The translations under genes and the position numbers were made by a program. The notes below the pieces were generated by a model, which worked only from the letters and a program-made list of their open reading frames with translations, was not told the DNA's origin and ran no database searches. Source: Heterohyrax brucei (lineage: Eukaryota; Chordata; Mammalia; Hyracoidea; Procaviidae). From it: a DNA stretch of 64,000 nt. This document shows positions 21,040-30,972 of the stretch, one piece after another; position 1 is the first letter of the stretch; the number at the start of each line of letters is the position of its first letter. The stretch is from assembly GCA_028571685.1 (NCBI GenBank), contig CM053141.1, positions 131,716,833 to 131,780,832 on the forward strand, in the 5' to 3' direction.

Positions 21040-21770
21040 TTGCTTTTCATTTAATTTTATTTTTGATGAAAATGTATATATCAAAATGCACTCCTATTCT
21101 GCAATTTCTAGACATAATCATCAGTGGTTACATTATTCACATTGTGTCAATTGTTCAATTTGTTTTACTTTCATTTACCTAATGTCCCTGCCTCCAACCC
21201 TCTTATCTGTTCTTTAAAATAGATGTTGATACTTTGGTCTTACATAGTTTTTGTTTGTTTGTTTGTTTTTTTAATGCACTACTCAAAGGTGACAGTCTTT
21301 ACTATGTGAGCTAAACTGTTGCTTAGTTTAAAGGTGACCTTCGGGGATAGCTTCAGTTCAAGGCTTGAAGAACAACTTCAATTCAAGGCTTGAAGAGCAG
21401 CTCAGCACCGTAGTCTTGGAGACTCTTCCAACCTCAATAGGTCCCATAAGTCTGTGTTCTCTAAGAATTTGAACTTTTGTTCCACATTTCTTTCTCTGTC
21501 TCTGTCTTCTTCTTATTTTTATTTTTTTCTTTTTGAGGATTCATCTACCATGTTCCTAATCAGGATGTGCTCAGTAGCAGTATCCAGACACAATCGACTT
21601 CATCTGGTCTTGAGATGGAGAAGGCAGTGGTTCATGTGTACACTCAGTCCTGTAGTCGTTTCTTCTCTGATTCTCGGGTTTGCTTTTTTCTCTTTTGTTC
21701 CAAATGAATAAAGGCCAATTCTTGTATCTTTGACTGTATAACGAAATTCTTTTTCTACGGAATTTCTTGG
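21040..21770 (-). mobile_element. Older L1 3' UTR, antisense, 5'-truncated
   Basis: TTTTGATGAAAATGTATATATC and the following TGCAATTTCTAGACATAATC block match an old L1 3' end. ACTCAAAGGTGACAGTCTTT and GAGCTAAACTGTTGCTTAG are also found, diverged, in the copy at 55,570. A 25-bp imperfect direct repeat (CTTCAGTTCAAGGCTTGAAG at 21,351 and CTTCAATTCAAGGCTTGAAG at 21,376) sits inside. There is no ORF2 sequence. Confidence 0.65.
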
Positions 21771-22012
21771 TCCCTATGGCTATCTATTGTTTTAATCAGA
21801 TACTCTGAAACACATGGAATGAGTAATAATGATACGTAGGAAAAACACTAAACTTCTATTTCATTTAATTCAAATCATTTTGTTTCAATTTCAGCATGTT
21901 CTAACTTTCATTGTGAACTTTATCATCAGTATAGCTGATTCCTTACAAGCTTTCTAAAGATATCAAACCTCTTTTCTACCTTTAATCATAGTAACTTTTT
22001 TTTAGAACGTTT

Positions 22013-22056
22013 AATGTCGGATCCGACTCGATGGCACTTGGCACTTGGCTTGGCTT
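22013..22056 (+). repeat. AfroSINE/RTE tail with GGCACTTGGCTTGG ending
   Basis: TCGGATCCGACTCGATGGCAC is the SINE/RTE terminus, here followed by the GGCTTGGCTT variant ending with a partial internal duplication (GGCACTTGGCACTTGG). The same ending recurs antisense at 25,350 and 50,270, and near 42,536. Confidence 0.65.
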
Positions 22057-22074
22057 AATGTGACAAGACTTTAC

Positions 22075-22245
22075 AAGCATCATCTCTATTACTTCAAGAC
22101 TCTAAGTTAGGAACTATTATTATTCCTATTTTACAAATAAGATGCCATAACTTCATAGAAGTTAAGTAACTTGTCTCCAGTGATAGTGATATGTATGGTG
22201 ATACTGCTTTGCAGTTGGTGAAGTTCGAACCTGAATGCCTCTTTA
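22075..22245 (-). repeat. MIR, antisense
   Basis: GGAACTATTATTATTCCTATT, TTTACAAATAAGATGCC and GAAGTTAAGTAACTTGTCTC match the MIR body in reverse. GTTCGAACCTGAATGCC matches its tRNA-like head (box B). Confidence 0.75.
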
Positions 22246-22680
22246 AGAATATTTTTGAGAAAAATGAAGATGCAGAGCATTCCTTCTTTGGCAGTGTGTT
22301 TTTGGAAATAAAATATATACCTTTGGACTAAGATGTCCATATGCCACAGTTCACATTCCATTATCTCCTCTGTATGCAGCCAAGAATAATGTAATACGAA
22401 TATGTAATATTCTACAGATATATGTATATATAATAATATGTCAAACCATACAGAGTTGTACAAATTTCTACCCTGCCTATAAATAAGCAACATTTAGGTT
22501 TCAATAACTGAGAATATGATGGAGGCACGTTGACTAGAACTCTTGTGTATACTAGAAATAATTTCCTGTTGTCTTCACCTTATTCTCAATAGCTACTATA
22601 TAGGTTGAGGAGATCTACTCATTCCTTTAAACATATCAGACTTGGATCATAGTTTACTAATTGAGAAAGCCTGTAACCAA
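22246..22680. other. Single-copy non-coding DNA
   Basis: No element was recognised. A minus-strand 120-codon frame spans 22,131-22,493. It begins in this AT-rich sequence and runs on into the MIR, so it is most likely chance. Confidence 0.45.
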
Positions 22681-22784
22681 CAAGGTAACAACAATCAGTC
22701 AGCCAGATAAACTCTTCTAAATTATCAACCACCATGGCAATAATAATCAGTCAGCCAGATGAACTCTTCTAAATTAATACTCAG
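22681..22784. repeat. 52-bp tandem duplication
   Basis: AATCAGTCAGCCAGAT and ACTCTTCTAAATTA recur at an offset of 52 bp (units from 22,681 and 22,733), with scattered differences, mostly at the unit edges. No known satellite matches. Confidence 0.85.
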
Positions 22785-23529
22785 GAAAAGAACTGATGAC
22801 AATCTCTGAAATTAGATTTAAGGAAAAACAGTAGAGGTTAGAATTAAAAAAAAAAATAGGACTTTACCATCCCTGTGTGATAGGATACCTGTTAATATGC
22901 AACAATAGGCCATTTGTGTAAGAATTATCAAATGCTAAGGACACTTGAAAAGTTTCATGTATTTCTTTTATTTTGTAGGTAAGATAAGTAGAGAAATTTC
23001 AGGACAGATTTTCAAGCGACAGCTATCTCGTAGCAGAGTTTTGTCATGAACTGACTCCTAATGTCAAGACAAGGCTCTTCCCAGGCATCACTGATAGCAT
23101 TGCTCTCTGCTATTCCTGCATAAATACGCTCAGGACCTCCTGAGCAGCATCACGCCTGCCTTCCCCATACCTTCCTAGTCTCTTAGGAACCGTGCTTGAA
23201 ATAAAAGCAAAGAGAAAAGCTCACAGGTGTATCTGTAGACATTCACTTTTCATTTCACAATTATTTCTTGAACTTTATAAATATGCCTAATATGTCATTC
23301 TAGTTGCTTTGGGTACAGTAATGAAAAAAGTGTTAACTTCTGAGCAAAATGGGTATGATATTCTGAAGGATTTCAGGGCTTCCTGTTACAGAAACTGTAA
23401 TTTTCTGATCTTGTCCATAAATCAGTATATTCTTTTTTTTTTTCCTGGTCATATGAAGTTATTCATTTTCAAGCAGTATTTTTACATACAGCAGTCCTGT
23501 AGTGGAGTCTCTGAACAGTACATATGGCT
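22785..23529. other. Mostly single-copy DNA
   Basis: A faint MIR- or L2-like match around 23,235-23,340 (ATTATTTCTTGAACTTTATAA, TTGGGTACAGTAATGAA) is too weak to call. There is no gene. Confidence 0.4.
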
Positions 23530-23702
23530 ATACTTTGCTGCTAACCAAAAGACTAGATGTTGAAGTTTTACCAGAAATACCTCAGAAGACAGATTTGGTG
23601 ATCTACTTACAAAAAATCAGCTATTGAAAACCATATGGAGCACAGTTCTCCTCTGACACATATGGGATCATCGTGAGCTGGAGTCAACTTGATGACAACT
23701 TT
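23530..23702 (+). repeat. AfroSINE, long-bodied variant
   Basis: GCTGCTAACCAAAAGACTAG (head), CAGAAGACAGATTTGGTGATC (variant body), TATGGAGCACAGTTCTCCTC and TGGAGTCAACTTGATGACAAC (tail) are in order. The same variant is at 27,220 and 62,735. Confidence 0.75.
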
Positions 23703-23829
23703 CTTCTTCTTTTCCGTCATAGTATTAAACTTGGATATTTTATTCCCTGTGGGCATCATGATCAAGAGTTTCAGGCATCTCAAGCAGTACACTGAGGAAT
23801 TCTAATATTATCAGTTACACCCACAGTGT

Positions 23830-24010
23830 CTGGAGCCACACTGCCTGAATCAGAGTCCCAGGTTACCAGCTGCATAACCTTGATAGTTCTCTCAGACTCT
23901 ACGTGTATCTGTTTTCTCATTGGTAAAATGAGGAAAACAGTAATACCCTACTATACGAAGTTGTTTTTATGATTAATGATATATATAGATCACATGTAGG
24001 ACTGACTGTC
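23830..24010 (+). repeat. MIR
   Basis: GAGCCACACTGCCTGAATC, TGCATAACCTTGATAGTTCTC and GTTTTCTCATTGGTAAAATGAG are the head, middle and core of MIR in order. The copy is nearly complete but old. Confidence 0.8.
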
Positions 24011-24671
24011 ATATTTGTAATAAACCGGGGAGGGAATACATTGGTAAACTAATAAAACAACACACCCTCCATCACAATCAGACAGTTTTCAACACCTATA
24101 TCTCAGGCTTTTCCACTGAAAACTGATCTTGGCGTGCCTTCCTGTTAAAACTCAGCATGCCTTTCAATTAGCCCAGCATCAATCAGTGGGAGGTGGCACA
24201 TGAAATGAAACCAAATTGCCATCCGGAAACTGTTTTGTAGAGAACGTTTCAAAGTCTGGTCTGTTGAAATTATTTCTTTAGCAAAAAGAAGTACATTTGA
24301 AATATTCAAATTTGGTGAGAGCTAGAGAGATCTTCTCTCTCAGGGTGCCCGGTTTTGTTCCAGCATAATTATTATCAATGCTTTTCATTTACTCTCAAAA
24401 TTATCTCAGCCTGAACAACTGATCTGGTTACTTTGGCTACAGCTAATTCTGAGGAGCATGAAATAGACTATTTTAACTGCTTTGAGCTTTGTGTTTTTAG
24501 TAATGATCCTTCAAAAATGGAAGTAGACAACAAATCTGATTCATACTGCGTGCATATGAATATTATTTACAAATCCAGCTATAGAGATGTACTTATACAA
24601 GAAAATAGATTCATAAGCTCTTCAAAAGATAATGAGCCTTCTGCACTTTTAGTTTACAATAATGGCCCTCT
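24011..24671. other. Single-copy non-coding DNA
   Basis: The plus-strand frame 24,433-24,684 (83 codons) has no recognisable domain and runs into the LTR start. No repeat was recognised. Confidence 0.45.
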
Positions 24672-25200
24672 TGTCATGGACTGAATTGTGTCCCTTCAAA
24701 AAATACGTGCAGCAATTTGACTGGACCATGATTCCCAGTACTGTGTGATTGCCCCCTACTTTGTGAATTTCTTGTGCTGTAAATTCTAATCTTGGCCTAT
24801 GTTTAACAGATAAGATTATGTCAAAAAAACCATTAGGGTGGGACTGTAACACCCTTACTAAGGGAATTTCCCAGTGTGGCTTGTACCACCTTTTATCCTA
24901 CAAGAGATAAAAGAAAAGGGAAGCAAACAGAGTTGGGAACCTCCTATCACTAAGAAGGTGTGCTAGGAGCTGAGCATGTCCTTCAGAAGGACAAGGTTCC
25001 CTGAGTCTCAGAAGCTTCCAGCCCAGGGGAAGACTGACAACACAGACCTTCCTCAAGTGCCAGCAGAGAAAGCCTTCACCTGGAGCTGACACTCTCAATT
25101 CAGGCTTTCAGCATACTGGACTGCAACAAAGTAAAGTTTCTCTTTTCAGAACCATCTACTTGTGATATTTCTGTTAGACAAATACCAGATGACTAAAACA
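24672..25200 (+). mobile_element. MaLR-like solo LTR
   Basis: It starts TGTCATGGACTGAATTGTGTC and ends CAGATGACTAAAACA (529 bp). CCTCT at 24,667-24,671 and ACTCT at 25,201-25,205 form a four-of-five target duplication. Family features in order: GGGTGGGACTGTAAC, TTTTATCCTACAAGAGATAAAAG, a GGACAAGGTTCCCTGAG block and an AGTAAAGTTTCTC stretch near the 3' end. It is one of only two plus-strand copies of this family here. Confidence 0.88.
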
Positions 25201-25349
25201 ACTCTAAAACAGTATTGTACCCTCAGATATCTAATACCTGTGTATATAACAATTTGTCTACATTTCAAGAAAATATAACTGCAACACTAGTATTGAATGT
25301 CCCCTGTGGGTCAGGCTTTTTTGAATTGATTAAACTAAGTTACCCTTTC

Positions 25350-25381
25350 CAAGCCAAAGCCAAGTGCCGTCGGAGCCGAGG
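25350..25381 (-). repeat. AfroSINE tail fragment (variant ending), antisense
   Basis: CCAAGCCAAAGCCAAGTGCC followed by GTCGGAGCCGAG is the GGCACTTGGCTTGG tail in reverse. It is unusually CpG-retaining for so short a piece. No body is present. Confidence 0.55.
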
Positions 25382-26744
25382 TTTATTATTTCTTATCTCC
25401 AACCTTAAAAACTGTACCTCACCCACGAACTATTAATCTTTTATGAACTGAAGTATATATTTTCTGATTAAAAATTTAATATTAATTTATTTTTGTTTTA
25501 AATTTAGCTCATATAATAAGTATTTGTATACATAATTATGATAGAGTACTCTGAAGATAAAATATTGGTGACATACATCATTCATTCATGCATCTGGACT
25601 ACTAGAGAAATAACTTTCTTCAACTTTATCTCTACCAACACTGATACAGTAATTTATTATCTAATAAATAGTTGAAAAAGTTAGATGGCTTTACGGTTTT
25701 TAGGGTTTTTTTTGGCTTAGCTCTTTGAGGCTTTAAGTATTTAATATTAACAAAAATCTATTATTCAATATGTTACTCATTAAAGCAGAGCTTAACTGTT
25801 AATAAAAAATACCCTATTTGTCACACATGTACACACACACACCATTTGGCAAATAATTTGAGTTTCTGTAACCCCCTGAAATCTTTTCATGCAATCCAAT
25901 TGTTAGTTGCAACTCTCCTAACTGCAGTATTATAAAGTCAGTTCAAGTTGATTTTGGTGATAACAAGAGTCTGAGATATTCAGAGGTAAAACTTGTTACA
26001 GACAAAGCAAAAATCAGGTGTTTCAATGGTGTTATCTGGAATCTGCCTCCTCTGCTTTCCTTTATACAAACTTTCTTCTCCCAGAAGTGGCAAGAAGATC
26101 ATCTGTAGTTCTTGATTTCCACATCTCTCATTTTTAGCAATCTCCTTGGACATAACTGCATTTTTCAAGCAAAATTCGAGGTTCAAGCCTTAGAGACCTG
26201 GTTTGAATCACATACATTCCTTAAACTCATTGCTGTGGCAATGCGACTGGAATGCTCTGTTGCTTTGGTGTCTGTTACAGCTCAGCTCCAGGGTTCAAGT
26301 GTGGTTGGGCTGAGGGTGGGTTCTGAAAGAAAAATTGAGGAACTGTTGCCAAATGAAGGGGATGTATGGTGGGGATGCCACAGAAACATCAGATGCCACT
26401 GAAAGACTCCAGGGTTCCATGCTTCTGATTAGAAACTTGTAACATAACTCTCAATAAATTGTTGACATTGTTCACATTTGAAACAACTTTGATAGGATGC
26501 TATATCATTTAATACATTGTATTAGAAAATATTTAGTATTTTTGTTACCAACATACGAGAACTGTTTCCACAACACATTTCTTCCAAGAGCAGCTATTAG
26601 TCATATATTTAGATTTGGCTTTATAATGAGGTTTGAAGAAGGTAAGAGTAGAAATAATAGAAAAATGCATTAGTCAGTGACAAGTTTTTTCCTTATTGTT
26701 TCTGTTAAAAATATGATACATTTAAAAAAAACAAAAACCTATTG
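25382..26744. other. AT-rich single-copy DNA
   Basis: No element was recognised. There is a short (AC)n tract near 25,832-25,842. The plus-strand frame 26,112-26,402 (96 codons) has no recognisable domain. Confidence 0.45.
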
Positions 26745-27135
26745 TCTTGTAGTCAATTCTGAGTCATACTGACCCTGCAAGACAGAGCAGAACGGCCCCA
26801 AGGGCTTCCACTGAGTGACTGTTATTGTTCTTCTTAGGTATCACTGAGTCCCTTCCGAATCATAGCGACCCTATGAACAACAGAATGACCTGCGTCATAC
26901 CCACAGTCATTTTTATGCTTAATCCCACTGTTGCAGCCACTGTATCAATCCATCTTGCTGAGGGTTGGCCCCTTTTTTGCTGACCCTCTACTTTGCCAAG
27001 CATAATGTTCTTCAGGAACTGAGTCCTCCTAGCAACATGTCCCAGGTAAGGAGCAGCTGGTGGATTTGAATTCCTGGCCCTTTGGTTAGCTGCTGAACAC
27101 TGATCAACTATACCATGAAAACTCTGTGATATATT
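26745..27135 (-). repeat. AfroSINE, antisense, split by an RTE fragment
   Basis: The tail half (AGTCAATTCTGAGTCATACTG ... GGCTTCCACTGAG) occupies 26,745-26,820. The head half (GCAGCTGGTGGATTTGAATTC ... CAACTATACCATG) resumes near 27,051. The interruption is an antisense RTE 3' end, so that RTE fragment inserted into an existing SINE. Confidence 0.75.
26821..27050 (-). mobile_element. RTE1-type LINE 3' end nested in an AfroSINE
   Basis: TATTGTTCTTCTTAGGTATCAC (3' tail in reverse), CATAGCGACCCTATGAACAAC, GTTGCAGCCACTGTATCAATC, CTTTGCCAAGCATAATGTTC and ACATGTCCCAGGTAAG follow RTE1 order exactly for about 230 bp. Confidence 0.8.
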
Positions 27136-27219
27136 TATATATGCTAAATAGATCCAGTCTGTGAATTATGTGCAACCATTTCTTCATTGTGAGTTAAGTT
27201 CACGGTGAAGAGTCAAGAA

Positions 27220-27412
27220 CCCTGGGTGATGAAAACTTAGCCCACAACTGCTAGACCAAAGTTTAGCAGTTCAGACCTAGCCAGAGATACCTCAGAAGGC
27301 AGGTCTATTGATCTGTTTCTGAAAAGTCACAGTCTTGAAAACCTCATGAAGCTTTTCCATCCTGCAGACGTGAGTTGGTCATAGTCAGAATGGACGTGAC
27401 GGCAATTAACAT
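27220..27412 (+). repeat. AfroSINE, long-bodied variant
   Basis: GAACCCTGGGTGATGAAAAC (head), CAGAAGGCAGGTCTATTGATC, CAGTCTTGAAAACCTCATG and GACGTGACGGCAATTAAC (tail) are in order. Confidence 0.7.
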
Positions 27413-28489
27413 CATCACAAGAGACTCGAGTTGTAAGTTACGTCAGAGAAATTTTGCTTCATCTTGCTCCTCTGGCATCTATTTGTGCACTGTCACCAAA
27501 TAATACACCTAAAGATGAATCACAATTCCTGACATGTAAGAATTGGTGAAGGAATAGAGTTTTTCTTTCTATTTTCTCTGTCTCATTTTCTAAAACTCTT
27601 GCTCCCTCGATCTCTCATTTCCTCCCTCTTTTGTTAAGTGTACATACAACTCTATCTTTCTATGACTCTCTTCCCTTCTCTTTTTTCCTCCTCTATCAAA
27701 CTGAATTTATAAGACCTGCCTTCTAGTTCTACTTTCTCATACTCAGGCATACCTCAAAATAAACGGGCTTTGAGACTCTTGGAGGCTTTCAATCTCAGAA
27801 AAATTTCAAGAGCTGAATGATACAGCATTGCAGCTGTAAGTGCCTCTTATGCCCTGACTTTCTACTATTAAAATCTGGTTACGTTATTTGACTTAGTCCA
27901 CTCCAACTTAATTAAAAGCACTGTGAAGGTCTATAGTGTGCAAAACAATCATACAGTTTCTCTGAGGAATAGAAGATTTTAAGAATGTATGAACTTGAAG
28001 AAAAGACAACATAGAAAGGCAACATAACAGTCAGGAATACATGTGCATATAAACATAAAGCCTTAAATGCTATATAAAACAATACACTAAAATGGCCTAA
28101 CGAGTTGGTAAATCAGATATTTTAACTCATACCTCTCAGAGACTGACTGATCAAGTAGAATATAATGACTGAAAATGACAGATGAAAAATATAATGAATA
28201 AACCTTGATCTACTGATTACAGAGCTATCTCTACTCAAGTAGAACTTTTACCCCCTTCAAAAAACAATGAATAGTCCACTAGAAAATGTGAATATATTCC
28301 ACAGTTTCAATGTTATCAAATAAATTCTCCAAATGTGATATATTGAGATTATAAATTAATAAATGAAAACCATATTCAAATTCAGCATGTTCAGAAACTG
28401 GCACATTCTTAAAGACTTTGGATTGAAAAGGAAATTTTAAAGAAGAAGAGGGATGGTTAAACCAAAAGTCATTTCATAGGAAAGATTTA
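27413..28489. other. AT-rich DNA, probably ancient-repeat remnants
   Basis: No gene was found. The A-rich, plus-strand-biased text from about 27,950 onward looks like old L1 sequence, but I cannot place it in a consensus. Confidence 0.35.
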
Positions 28490-28765
28490 TAAAAGAATTA
28501 TGATAAGAAATAAAAATTCAAAGTGGTTGATAAAGTCAATACCAAAAAGACAAAACTTCCAGAAGATAACATAGTGGAAAATTTAGACTACTTTGGCTTA
28601 TCAATGGGTTTTTAAAAATGACACTGGGTGCAAGAACAACTGATAACTTGGACTTCTTTAAAATTAAATACTTGTTAAAAGAATGAAAAGACAAAGCCAT
28701 GGACTGAAAGCATACTACTTGCTAACCACACATCTATAAAAGAGTTATGAAAAAACTTTCCATAA
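28490..28765 (+). mobile_element. Ancient L1 fragment (C-terminal part of ORF2)
   Basis: CAAAGTGGTTGATAAAGTCAA, AGAAGATAACATAGTGGAAA, ATAACTTGGACTTCTTTAAAA and GAATGAAAAGACAAAGCCATG follow the conserved order of the distal ORF2 of old mammalian L1s. No frame is open. It is the only clear plus-strand L1 type here. Confidence 0.7.
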
Positions 28766-28849
28766 AATTTAAATTTAGATGAAAAGAAAAATTCTTAGAA
28801 AAATACAAAATGTCAAAATTAAAATAAGATGAAATAAAAAAATGAATAG

Positions 28850-29320
28850 ACTAATAAACAGTCAATTTTTTGAAGTGGTTTTTAAAACCTCTCGACTACA
28901 AACATCCAAGGCCCAAACGGTTTCATAGGAATTTTGACAAATTTTCAGGAGGAATTATACTATCAACATAAGTTGTAGAAGAAAATTGAAACATCAGACT
29001 TATCTTATTAGCCTAATAACATCTTAATTCCAAAAATTAAGAATAAGAAGGAAAAGAAAATTATTGCTTCTCTTTACTTATGATTGTAGATACAAAATTT
29101 GAAATAATGCCAGTGCTAATGTATTAAATAATACGTAATGACTAAGTGTTAATGTCAAAATCCAAAAATAATGAAACATTGGAGAATTTATCAGTGTAAT
29201 TTGCCATACTGATGACCTCAAGGAGGAAAATCATTTGATATGAGTAGATTCAGTAATTACATTCAGATAAAGTTCAGAAGCTTTTTTTATAGCAATTCTT
29301 AGCAAACTGGGATACATGTG
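28850..29320 (+). mobile_element. Ancient L1 fragment (RT region of ORF2)
   Basis: AATAGACTAATAAACAGTCAA, AAAACCTCTCGACTACAAAC, a CAAGGCCCAAACGGTTTCAT block (the KSPGPDGF site, mutated), and near the end a CATTTGATATGAGTAGATTCAG block match the RT region of L1 ORF2. This part lies upstream in ORF2 of the preceding fragment yet is placed after it, so the two are separate or rearranged pieces. Confidence 0.6.
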
Positions 29321-29484
29321 AGCTTACATATATGTAAGACATGTATTTGCATGTATCATGTATTACATATGAAATGTTTTATATATGTGTAAATGACCTA
29401 GAAAATATAAAATGCATACACCTATATATACATGCCCATATACAGATACAGTCCTAGAAAATTTAATCCATTCTTGCTTGAAAG

Positions 29485-29642
29485 AAACCCTGGAGGGCAG
29501 TGGTTAAGAGCGACAGCAGCTAACCAAAAAGCTGACAGTCTGAATCCACCAGGCATTCACTGGAAACTCTGAGCGGCAGTTCTACTCCGTACTGTAGAGT
29601 CACTGTGAGATATAATGAACTCAACAGCAATGGGTTTGATTT
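29485..29642 (+). repeat. AfroSINE, full length
   Basis: GAAACCCTGGAGGGCAGTGG, CAGCTAACCAAAAAGCTGAC, CAGTCTGAATCCACCAGG (box B region), GGCAGTTCTACTCCGTACTG and AACTCAACAGCAATGGGTTTG are in order. Confidence 0.88.
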
Positions 29643-30173
29643 TGATTGAGTTCTTACTTCAAATGTCAGCTATAGACAGAGATCTCCCAAATTTATGTGC
29701 CACATTTATTTCGCCCCAATTTTATATCTGTCATATCCCAAATTTATATGTAATTTGGATTTATTTTTTCAAATTTATATAATCCTGAGAACTATATCAT
29801 CTTTTAAGTTCCAGAGTCATATGTTCAGTTGTCTACTTCCCTTCTACACCTAGATGTTTAACAAACATCTGATACAATGTGTTCATAAAGAAACTCTTGG
29901 TTTTCCCAGGCAAACTTCTTGCTGTGTTTTCTTTTTCAGTAAAAGGTATCACGTGTTATTAAACCCCAAAATTAGAAGTCATTTTGAACCTTATCTTTGA
30001 TTACAAATATTGATCTCCCAAATATATCTCTAGTTTCATTTCTGTTTCTGTCCACTGCTATTACTCCAGTGAATGTTTCATTAATGCTATCCTGAATTAT
30101 TTAATAGATTTCCTATGGTATTCTCATTTCTTCTATTGCCTCTTCTCATAAATGTTTTCTGTTGAAAATTCAT

Positions 30174-30271
30174 AAAGTAGATGAAATACTTTCTTTTAAG
30201 TTAAAATTCAGACCATATCTTTCTTTTAGAAGAAAAAAGTAGATGGAAAACTTTCTTTTAAGTTAAAATCG
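30174..30271. repeat. 62-bp tandem duplication within the L2
   Basis: AAAGTAGATGAAATACTTTC at 30,174 and AAAGTAGATGGAAAACTTTC at 30,236 begin two ~35-bp matching blocks (both continue TTTTAAGTTAAAAT). The offset is 62 bp. Confidence 0.85.
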
Positions 30272-30467
30272 GCACCCCTTAGTATGTTTTGTATTCCACG
30301 ATGAACTCTCATCTATCATCTTTGCTTAAAACATCCTGAGCCATCTGGCCCTGGATTCCTTCTCCAAACTCACACACTTCTTTTTTGTGTCCAAAAAGCA
30401 TTAAACGTTTTCCCACCTCAGGAACTTTTTAGACATCTTACAACACTTTGTCTTACTTTTTTCATAA

Positions 30468-30632
30468 AAAAAACCAAACCCATTGCTGTCGAGTTGATTC
30501 TGACTTATAGTAACCCTATAGGACAGAGTAGAACTGCTCCACAAAATTTCCAAGGAGTGCCCGGTGGGTTCTAACTGCTGATCTTTCGGTAACATATCTA
30601 GCACACAAACACTATGCCACCAGGGTTTCCAC
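30468..30632 (-). repeat. AfroSINE, antisense (first of a pair)
   Basis: AACCAAACCCATTGCTGTCG (tail), CTATAGGACAGAGTAGAACTG and ACACTATGCCACCAGGGTTTC (head) are in order. It lies in the L2 and is followed within ~10 bp by another copy in the same direction. Confidence 0.9.
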
Positions 30633-30639
30633 TGTTTGT

Positions 30640-30816
30640 ATAACCAAAACCACAAACCAAATCCAGTGCTGTTGAGTCAATTCTGACTCATAGTGACCCG
30701 ATAGGGCACAGTAGAACTGCTCCACAGAGCTTCCAAGGAATGAGTGGCAGAGTCAAGCTGCTGACCTTTTCAGTAGCAGATGTAGCACTTAACCCATTCT
30801 GCCACCAGAGTTTCCT
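30640..30816 (-). repeat. AfroSINE, antisense (second of a pair)
   Basis: ACAAACCAAATCCAGTGCTG, GATAGGGCACAGTAGAACTG, TAGCACTTAACCCATTCTGCC and GCCACCAGAGTTTCC are in order. It is diverged from its neighbour, so the two are independent insertions. Confidence 0.9.
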
Positions 30817-30898
30817 GTTTGTAAAGTGATTATTATTTCAGGCCTAGGCTTGATTTTCACTTCAAGAAGCTGTTTCTCGTTCATTGTATCTAAGTAAT

Positions 30899-30972
30899 TC
30901 ATTGCTGTCAAGTTACTTCTGACTCACAGCAATCCTGTAGTACAAAACAGAACTGTCTTACAAGATTTCTAC
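30899..30972 (-). repeat. AfroSINE 3' half, antisense
   Basis: TTCATTGCTGTCAAGTTACTT, CTGACTCACAGCAATCCTG and AACAGAACTGTCTTACAAG match the tail and body. The head is missing. Confidence 0.7.

Larger units (their letters stand above)
29790..30898 (+). mobile_element. L2 LINE fragment interrupted by AfroSINEs
   Basis: Conserved L2 3'-region text appears in order: a CTTATCTTTGATTAC block, CTGTCCACTGCTATTACTCC, ATGCTATCCTGAATTATTTAA, TTTAAGTTAAAATTCAGACCA, GAGCCATCTGGCCCTGGATTC and CCCACCTCAGGAACTTTT. It resumes after two antisense SINEs at 30,837 (AGGCCTAGGCTTGATTTTCAC). This is a very old non-coding remnant. Confidence 0.65.

Noticed and set aside
24433..24684. 83-codon plus-strand frame
   Set aside because: No recognisable motif, and it ends inside the MaLR-like LTR.
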